Of a DNA stretch of 64,000 bases, positions 57,133 to 64,000 are shown in pieces. Location: positions 1,554,501 through 1,618,500 of the forward strand of contig JAFFSR010000353.1 in the NCBI GenBank assembly GCA_017163975.1, given 5' to 3'. Under the pieces are notes generated by a model. The model did not search any database, had not been told where the DNA came from, and was given only the letters and a program-made list of their open reading frames with translations. Position 1 is the first letter of the stretch. Every line of letters begins with the position of its first letter. Both the position numbers and the translations under genes were made by a program. This DNA comes from Anastatus disparis (lineage: Eukaryota > Arthropoda > Insecta > Hymenoptera > Eupelmidae).

Positions 57133-57599
57133 AAAGGTATAATAATGAAAAAAATACGTGAGGAAAAAAAATTAAGACTTGAGAAAGAATAAAAAAAATT
57201 AATATTTTGGGAAATAAAAAAAATACATTTATAATAAAATACACGCCCAAAAACGCAAGGCTACAGCGGAGCTCTCTTCACGATTAGAAGAAGAAAAAAG
57301 AAAACCCCGCTGTAGCCTTGCGTTTTTGGGCGTGTATTTTATTATAAATGTATTTTTTTTATTTCCCAAAATATTAATTTTTTTTATTCTTTCTCAAGTC
57401 TTAATTTTTTTCCCTCACATATTTTTTTCATTATTTTTTTTAACGCTTGGTTCCTACGCTTTATACAAAGCTTCGCTTCTTTCGGGCGTCCCTAGACGGC
57501 ACTGTTGTTTTTTTATGCCCTTCAAGTAGTAAAAATGTTAAAATAATTTGAATACTGTCATTTTTGCATGATAAGATTTATTAATTAGTTTTACCCATA

Positions 57600-58445
57600 T
57601 GGAAATAATTCATGTGAATAACTGTAAATAATAGTAAATAATTGTGAATAACTGTTAAAAAATGTCAGAATTCAGACACAAATAATAGTTATTTACAGTT
57701 ATTTACTATTATTTATCATTAATTACTATTATTTATAGTTATTTATAGTTACTTACAGTTATTTACAGTTATTTACAATTATTTACAATTATTTACAGTT
57801 TTTTTATAGTTATTTACAATTATTCATAATTATTTACAGTTATTTATATTTTCAAAATTTTTTTAAATTAGTGAATAATTTAATGTTATTAATAATTTTT
57901 CGCCATTCTAACCCTAAAATCGCAAATTCGTTGCTCTATTTTGGCTCTCATGGCGAAAAATACTGTACGCAACTGGTATGGAAAGACTTTTTTACGAAAC
58001 TCGTTACGACACTCACCTTCGGTTCGGGCCGTAAACTTCTCGTTTCGCAAATAAAGCCTTTCCATACCCGTTACGTAATGTACTAATTTACGATTATTCA
58101 TAGTTATTTACAATTATTTACAATTTTTACAGTTTTTTTACAGTTATTCATAATTATTTACAATTATTTACAATTTTTCATCGCTTTTTACAATTATTTA
58201 CAGTTATTCACATTTTCAAAAATTTTCGCATGTATATAAAAAAAATTGAATAAATTTGTGAAAATGTTCAAAAATGTAAATAACTGCAAATAACTGTAAA
58301 AAACTGTAAATAATCGTAAATAACTGTAAATAATTGTAAAATAAAGTGAATAAATGTAAATAACTGTAAATAAATATAAATAACTGTAAATAAGTGTAAA
58401 TAACAGTAAATAATTGTAAATAATTGTAAATAACTGTTAGAATAA
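57600..58445. repeat. 10-bp satellite (TTATTTACAG) with orientation switches
   Basis: Units of 10 bp related to TTATTTACAG run on the plus strand at about 57680-57845 and 58085-58215. The inverse, CTGTAAATAA, runs at about 57605-57660 and 58270-58440. Third- and last-position variants (TTACTTACAG, TTATTTACAA, TTATTTATAG) are mixed. The array is interrupted by a non-satellite insert at about 57885-58085. The 66-codon frame at 58268-58468 is a translation of the repeat. Confidence 0.9.
57885..58085. repeat. Double-hairpin insert inside the satellite
   Basis: Hairpin 1: TTTTTCGCCAT (57895) with ATGGCGAAAAA (57950). Hairpin 2: GGTATGGAAAG (57976) with CTTTCCATACC (58059), with inner CGAAACTCGTTACG ... 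CTCGTTTCG. The GC-richer content is unlike the satellite around it. Confidence 0.7.
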
Positions 58446-58586
58446 CAATTTACACGATTTATTAACAATCGACAAAAAGCGGGATAAACGAAACAGCATA
58501 TCGTAACGAATATTCAAGAGAAAGAGATAGAAAGCGATGACTGATATAAGTGAGAGAGAGACAGAAGGCCACGCACACTGACTTGG

Positions 58587-59211
58587 ATAGTGTCACACCT
58601 CCGGATCACGAATTTCGCTTAAACTTTGGGATAAGTTTTCAGATGACAATATGGAAAAAGCTAAAGTTATAGTCACAAACACTCAATATTTCCCCAGTTA
58701 CAGACAATTAAACGCATATAGTTCTTTAGCATTGATAGCTATGAGCTTGAAACTTTTTTAAATTAAAGCTGAGCTCAAATCCTTTCGGAACAGCAGTTAC
58801 AGAATATCAAAATATTATTTTTTTCCAAAGTTAGAGTGTAATAAAGATTGCACCTAATTTCAGCTTTTCTTATTAATTAATGTTTTAAAAAGAAAATTCA
58901 GGTCCAATCCTTATTACGCTCTAATTTCGGGAAAAAATAATATTGTGATATGCTGTAACTACTGTTTTGAAAGGATTTGAGCTCAGCTTTAATTTAAAAA
59001 AAGTTTCAAACTTCTAGCTATCAATGCTAAAGAACTATATACGTTTAAAAGTCTAGTAACTTTTTTAGTGATTTTTTTTTAATTGCCAGTAACTAGGGAA
59101 ATATTGATTATTTGTGACTATAACTTTAGCTTTTTCTATATTTTATCGCCTGAAAACTTATCCTGAAGTTTGAACAAAATCCGTGATTCGGAGGTGTGAC
59201 ACTCTCCTAGT
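58587..59211. mobile_element. Family B foldback MITE, copy 5
   Basis: Left end damaged (GGATAGTGTCACACCTCCGG), right end GGTGTGACACTCTCCTAG intact. A deletion of about 35 bp in the left arm (after CAGACAATTAAACGCATATA) shortens it relative to the other copies. Confidence 0.9.
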
Positions 59212-59627
59212 GAGTTAGGGAGAGGTGGGGATGGGAGGCAGTGTGCACATACTGGCACGATATTTATACACGCGCGCCGCAACTGCCACTCTGTATACCT
59301 ATACATATATTGTGTAATTCTTTTAAAATTTGACGCTTAGCACGGATAGAGTGAACGCGCGGTGAGCACCCAGAACGTCCGTATAAAAGCTTTGCTTCAA
59401 AAAAAAATTTTTTTTGCCAGTCTTCATTTATTTTATTTATTCAAATCCAGAGTTACATAGAACATTCACAAGCAATTTCAAGTACAATTATTAAACATAA
59501 TAAATGACCAGAAATACCACAAATCCTGCAGAGGAAAATAGTATTTCCTGTTCGCAAGTCTGGTAAAATTTGAATCATTTTCGGGAAAATGATAGTAGAA
59601 AAATTTTACACCGCTAGTTTTAGAGGT
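59212..59627. other. Unassigned spacer
   Basis: A mixed patch with GCGCGCCGCAACTGCCACTC near 59272, then AT-rich; nothing recognised. Confidence 0.4.
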
Positions 59628-60078
59628 ATTCTGCTTAACTTGAAATTTATTCTTTAGTTTTTTTTTTCTAGGTTCAAAATTAACCGGAATCTAGCGATTT
59701 TTGTTCAAAAAAAGGGTCTTTTTTATTTTTCCGATATCTGCTTAATGAGAGGAGATATAGAAAAATGCCAAATAAAAAAAAAGTGTATTTTTGTATGTAG
59801 AATAACCTTTAATTTTTTGAAAATTTTTTGTGCATTTTAATTTTTTTTATATTGTTGCGGTATTCTTATATACATGTATACCATACTCTTGTAAGAGTAC
59901 CGCAACAATATCAAACAAATTAAAATGTACAACAAATTTTGAAAAAATTTAAGCAGATATTAAGCAGATATCGAAAAAATAAAAAACACCTTTTTTTTTA
60001 ACAAAAATCGCTAGATCTCGGTCAATTTTGAACCTAGAAAAAAAACTAAAAAACTCTGTCCTATTAGAATACCTAAGC
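59628..60078. mobile_element. Foldback element, about 450 bp
   Basis: AGGTATTCT near 59629 and AGAATACCT near 60067 form the ends. Arms share TTCTAGGTTCAAAATT/AATTTTGAACCTAGAA, AAAAATCGCTAGAT-type and TATTGTTGCGGTA/TACCGCAACAATA around a centre near 59870. Confidence 0.75.
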
Positions 60079-60088
60079 GCGCAATATT

Positions 60089-60290
60089 TGCACTCTGGCC
60101 GGAATCCCCTATTTTGCGCCCTTGGTACACAACGTACTATTTCGCGCCCTGAGGATAAAAAAACAATATGTGTACCACGGGCGCAAGGGGATTCGCGGCC
60201 CTCGTGCAAATTTAGCGCCCTCACTTCGCTCTGGTGCTCATTAGCACTCTGGCCGGAATCCCCTATTTTGCGCCCTTGATAGACAATGTT
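60089..60290. repeat. GCGCCC-rich hairpin plus direct repeat
   Basis: GCACTCTGGCCGGAATCCCC at 60089 and again at about 60245 begins a direct repeat of about 43 bp. Between them lies its partial inverse (GGGGATTCGCGGCCCTCGTG, about 60187). GCGCCC occurs several times in both senses. The open frames across it are shadows. Confidence 0.75.
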
Positions 60291-60413
60291 CTATTTTGTA
60301 CGTTGAAATCATATTTAAAAAAATCAAATCACTTTAACTTAATGAGCTCTATGAGAAAGCATTGCGCCAAAGCACTTGGTAGCGTTTTTATTTTTCCATG
60401 ACATTGAAAATTT

Positions 60414-60651
60414 AAATTTTTAACGTTATAGAATTATATTATTAAGCCCAGAAGTAATTTCAGACTTAATTACCTATTCTCAAATATTAAAATCTTTTTT
60501 TATTTACCCAATGAGTTAAGAGCCGCTTATTCAAATTTTTAACGTTATAGAATTATATTATTAAGCCCAGAAGTAATTTCAAACATAATTACCTATTCTC
60601 AAATATTAAAATCTTTTTTTATTCAATTAATGAGTTAAGAGACGCTTATGT
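60414..60651. repeat. 119-bp tandem duplication
   Basis: Two adjacent copies (60414-60532 and 60533-60651) beginning AAATTTTTAACGTTATAGAA; they differ at only a few positions. Confidence 0.9.
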
Positions 60652-60806
60652 CCTTGTTATGCTAACTAAAAAAAATAATGTCTTTGAAAGATCTCTTTTA
60701 AATTTAATGTTTACCATGAAGAGCATGAATTAAAAAATTGTTGAAATGATCTCGCTGGAACTATTAAGTTTAAAAAAGAATTCCCACATACATATATTGT
60801 TCTATA

Positions 60807-62423
60807 TGGCAAAAAAAATTAATAAATAATTTTTCTGCCTTCCGGCCGATAGCGACAACCCCGCTTCGTTGAGCAGAAAAGTGCATTACAACCCATGGCC
60901 AATAAGAAAAAGCCTCAGGTCACATGTAATTGTCGGCCGAGGCGAAGCCGAGGTCATTGACATTTTTTTTTACTGGCCATGGATTGTAATATTAAAACCA
61001 TTATTTTGTTGAAAGCATTAAAGTTTTATGATTGAAAACAGAAAATTACAAGCTATCAGCTTAATCAGCCTTTCAGAGAAATTTAAAAAATTTTCACCGT
61101 ACAAGATATAATAATTTAAAAAATACTCACTTATTTCTTAGATTATTTGTAACCAAATTGTTTTCAGAGGTTTGTTTCAAAGCCGGATAGTTTTCGAGAA
61201 AAAAATTCATCAAGAAATTCTTCAATGTTGACGTAGTCCTTATTCCAGAACTATAATCAATAAAAATAAATATACATGCACATTTTTGGTTACAAATATT
61301 TAAATATAATAGTAATTTGAAAATCATCCAATACTTTCGCTGGCCATTCAAAACAATAACTGTCTTTAAATGCTCATTTCTAAACCTAATAATGCTAGTG
61401 AGATCATTTCATAATCATTTTATCAAAAATTTTTTCATGAATGATTTTCTTTATAAACATGAAATTAAGAAGAAATTTCTTTAAAGCATTTTTTATGTGA
61501 ATGAGCATAATGCAGATTAAAACGTTTCTCAAGTGATTTATTTAGTTTGAATAAAAAATAATTTGACATTTAAATATAGCTAATTATGTCTAAAGTTACT
61601 TTTGGGATTTTTAATATAATTTTGGACACTTTTAATTTAAAGGATGAAATGATTAAAAAGATTCTTACCATTTTTATAAAATATTTTTATTACAAAATAT
61701 GAATGAATAATTATTTTTAATGTTCATAGTTGCTGAGTAGTTAATCATCTATATATTAATAAAACTTCAACATTGCAATATGAATTTCTCTATGAATGTT
61801 TTTTCCAAAACTATCAAGTTTTGGAGTATTCCTCCTTTTTCACAAATGTTCTTTTCTGTAAACATTATTTTTGAACAGTTCTTTTATAAACATTCTTTAT
61901 TTTAATTAGCACATAATAGAAAAAGACGTTTCTTGAAACATTGATTTAATATAAATTATAAAAGAATTTGATATCTCATAATAGCTAATTTCTTCTAAGG
62001 TCACTTTTGGTATCATTTATATAATTTTAGACTCTTTTAATTGAGAGGATGCAATGATTGAAAAGATTCTCTCTATTTTTGTAAAATATTTGTAACTAAA
62101 AATGTGTATGTATATTTATTTTTAATGATCATAGTTCTGGAGTAAGAAGTACGTCAACATTGAACTGTGAATTTCTTGATGAATTTTTTTCTCGAAAACT
62201 ATCAATTTTTGAAATAAACCACTACAAACAATTCAGTTACAAATAATCTGAGAAAGAAGTGAGTATTTTTTAAATTATTATATCTTGTACAGTGAAAATT
62301 TATAAAATTTCTCTGAAAGACCGATCAAGCTAATACCATGTAATTTTCTGTTTTCAATTATAAAACTTTAATGCTTTCAATAAAATAATCGTTTTAAAAT
62401 TATTTATTAATTTCTTTTGCCAT
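60807..62423. mobile_element. Large foldback with repeated internal units
   Basis: GGCAAAAAAAATTAATAAAT at 60809 and its inverse ending near 62421 start arms that continue through TTGAAAGCATTAAAGTTTTA and AGATATAATAATTTAAAAAA to about 61250 (right arm from about 62180). In the centre a unit of about 420 bp is repeated: AAAGATTCTTACCATTTTTA near 61658 and AAAGATTCTCTCTATTTTTG near 62059. Confidence 0.7.
60885..60990. mobile_element. Small palindromic insert in the left arm
   Basis: ATTACAACCCATGGCC (60885) and GGCCATGGATTGTAAT (ending 60990) are inverted; the inner GGCCGAGGCGAAGCCGAGG is GC-rich. The insert as a whole (about 60835-60990) has no counterpart in the right arm, so it entered later. 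Confidence 0.7.
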
Positions 62424-62749
62424 TAAAAACAATGAAATTATCCAGAAGCTATTTTTTATACTTTATAGTTTAAGTGAGGTTATTTTATAAACATTATATC
62501 AGAAATTTTATATGAAATTTTATTCCCTGTAAAAAGTAATTCTATATAAGATCTTTTAAAGACATTTATTCTAATTAGCATAATGAAGATATATGCGCTT
62601 CATAATTAATTTTTTTAGTTTAAATAAATAGAGTTTGATTGCACGTCATAATTACAGTTTCAGTAGTTTTATGAGGACATACATGATGCATTTAAAACAC
62701 ATATAGACGCGCTTTGAGAAGAGTATAAAATTATCAACGTGACACACGT
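62424..62749. other. AT-rich spacer, no gene seen
   Basis: Weak similarity to the internal units of the preceding foldback; no gene. Confidence 0.4.
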
Positions 62750-63245
62750 AATATACGTGCGTTCATATGTATTAACCGAGGTGTATATTCGTGTATACCA
62801 AGCTATTTTTATACACATATACCTCGTTACCTATACTCGTATACCGAGTTACCGAGTTATGTATACGTGGGTGAATAGCATGGCTATCTATTAGTGTATA
62901 TGCACTGTGCTTAATTTGCTAGTATACCGAGCTGTTTATACTGCAGGAATAAGCGCGTATAAATAGCTTGGTTATTTATACGTGTATGTGTACCGAGGTT
63001 ACTATACCGAGGTTATATACCCAGGTGTGCGTGCACGTGTTAATAGCTCGGTTATTTATACGTGTATGCGTACGGATGATACTATTATAAGCTTATACCT
63101 AGTTATTGATATTCGTTCACCAGATCATATGTGATCGTATACCGAATCGTGAATGTACGTGTAAATAGCTTGGTTATGTCGTATCATATTATACATATAA
63201 TCGTATACCGAGTCATGAAGCCACGTGTAAATAGCTAGGTCATAT
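62750..63245. repeat. Degenerate minisatellite rich in TATACCGAG and AATAGCT(T/C)GGTTAT
   Basis: The two motifs alternate: for example TAAATAGCTTGGTTAT near 62958, TTAATAGCTCGGTTAT near 63040, TAAATAGCTTGGTTATG near 63161 and TAAATAGCTAGGTCAT near 63226. TATACCGAG variants lie between, at irregular spacing of about 60-85 bp. Confidence 0.65.
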
Positions 63246-64000
63246 CATATCATATTTGTTTCACATGCACGTTTAATGCGATTGACGCTAGGGCTATTTC
63301 TGAAAACTTGAATGAAATATAAGTATATCGAGCATTCTTCTTTTAAACGCTTTGTTGTAGCAATCGGATTTGAAACCACAGAATTTTTTACGAGGGTGAA
63401 TAATTTATGCAAACTCTTTTCGCATGGCTTGTTATACGTATTCACTCCTTTTGTATAAAATACTTGACAAATATAAAAATATCAAATTGCTATTTATATA
63501 GTATGGTTGATACAAGAGTAAACATCAGCCACGATTCAGCATACTGGAGCAAATTTTACCGTCATTAATTGATCACAGGAGGGTTCTTCGCATTGATAAA
63601 GTGAGTGGTATAGTACATTGCAGATTGATATAAGACTGTATCATCACATATCACTGAATTCATAATAAGATACGAAAAATTCCCAGGAATGTTTTTAGAA
63701 GTGATAGTAGATATCTAATTGTAATAGCGATATAACAGCATGAAATACTAAAATACGATGATAAATGTGGAAAATATGTAAATATATCTATGTCGCTATG
63801 TAAAATTTTAAAATCCTACATGGTAATATGCGTATATCACGTCAAACTTTACAGATGGAACATCATTAAAATTAAATTAATATCAATAGAAAATTAGCTA
63901 CGAAGTTTGAGGAGTTTTATCAATTATTTATGTAATTTCTTAAACCATTTTATTATTGTGAACTTCAAATGTACTTATTATTTTCAAATAGATTTATTAA
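63246..64000. other. AT-rich end of window, no gene seen
   Basis: A 66-codon minus-strand frame (63445-63245) has no recognisable content. No repeat ends seen. Confidence 0.4.

Larger units (their letters stand above)
54297..57138 (+). mobile_element. Ty3/gypsy retrotransposon, Mag type, 3' truncated
   Basis: 5' LTR, leader, gag-protease and part of the reverse transcriptase are present; RNase H, integrase and the 3' LTR are missing. Gag wording (KSRYLLHYIGDAAYNALCD, then KQLAGKSIQEFSTALNLLS) fits the Mag lineage. It is inserted in the arm of a foldback element. Confidence 0.8.
54228..57515. mobile_element. Foldback element split by a Mag-type retrotransposon
   Basis: The left outer arm at 54228-54296 (ACAACAGTGCCCGAAAGAAG ... 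GTAGGAACCAAGTGTTAAAA) is the inverse of 57435-57515, which has 12 extra bases. The inner arms are at about 57141-57283 and 57300-57432, near-perfect inverses around a loop of about 30 bases. The left arm resumes at 57141 just where it breaks at 54296, so the retrotransposon lies inside it. Confidence 0.8.

Noticed and set aside
58268..58468. 66-codon Leu/Tyr/Phe-rich membrane protein
   Set aside because: It is the translation of the 10-bp satellite.

Overview
This is a window of a eukaryotic, almost certainly insect, nuclear genome. It is strongly AT-rich, has GT-AG introns, and is built mostly of decayed transposable elements nested in one another. The one piece of ordinary host gene that I can support is a single exon of a CDK2-type cyclin-dependent kinase (36642-36845, + strand, phase-0 splice sites on both sides). 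Its wording is insect-like, possibly hymenopteran, but the order cannot be fixed from one exon.

Layout: 1-1.1 kb, tail of a broken protein with an adenain-type cysteine protease. 1.6-6.3 kb, a broken intron-containing gene of a repetitive metazoan family, split by two foldback elements. 6.7-12.9 kb, a 385-bp foldback element abutting a 5.8-kb giant foldback with 1.39-kb arms. 12.9-16.9 kb, A-skewed DNA without genes. 16.9-22.0 kb, a nearly full-length non-LTR retrotransposon on the minus strand, sitting inside a (GA)n microsatellite. 24.2-28.4 kb, two Penelope-like fragments in opposite orientation around an array of four hairpins and a cluster of heat-shock-element-like palindromes; one fragment carries a SINE with a 5S rRNA-like head. 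29.0-31.7 kb, a Kolobok/Mutator-like DNA transposon with TTAA target sites. 32-36.5 kb, four or five foldback elements. 36.6 kb, the Cdk2 exon. 38.5-51.1 kb, dispersed pieces of a second LINE, broken by a TTAA MITE, a piggyBac relic (itself broken by a MITE), and a second repetitive-family pseudogene. 51.8-54.2 kb, three more foldback MITEs. 54.2-57.5 kb, a Mag-type Ty3/gypsy element lodged in the arm of another foldback element. 57.6-63.2 kb, a 10-bp satellite that switches orientation, more foldbacks, a tandem duplication and a minisatellite.

Two mobilisation systems recur. Many foldback families lie between TTAA duplications, and the window also holds relics of two TTAA-specific transposases (piggyBac and Kolobok-type) that may have moved them. 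A separate 665-bp family, with five copies here, duplicates TTA (PIF/Harbinger-like), which is shown by the reading frame it interrupts. Several insertions can be dated relative to each other because removing them restores an open frame or because an empty paralogous site lies in the same window. No gene appears to act in an operon; apart from the kinase exon, every coding trace I recognise belongs to a mobile or repetitive family.
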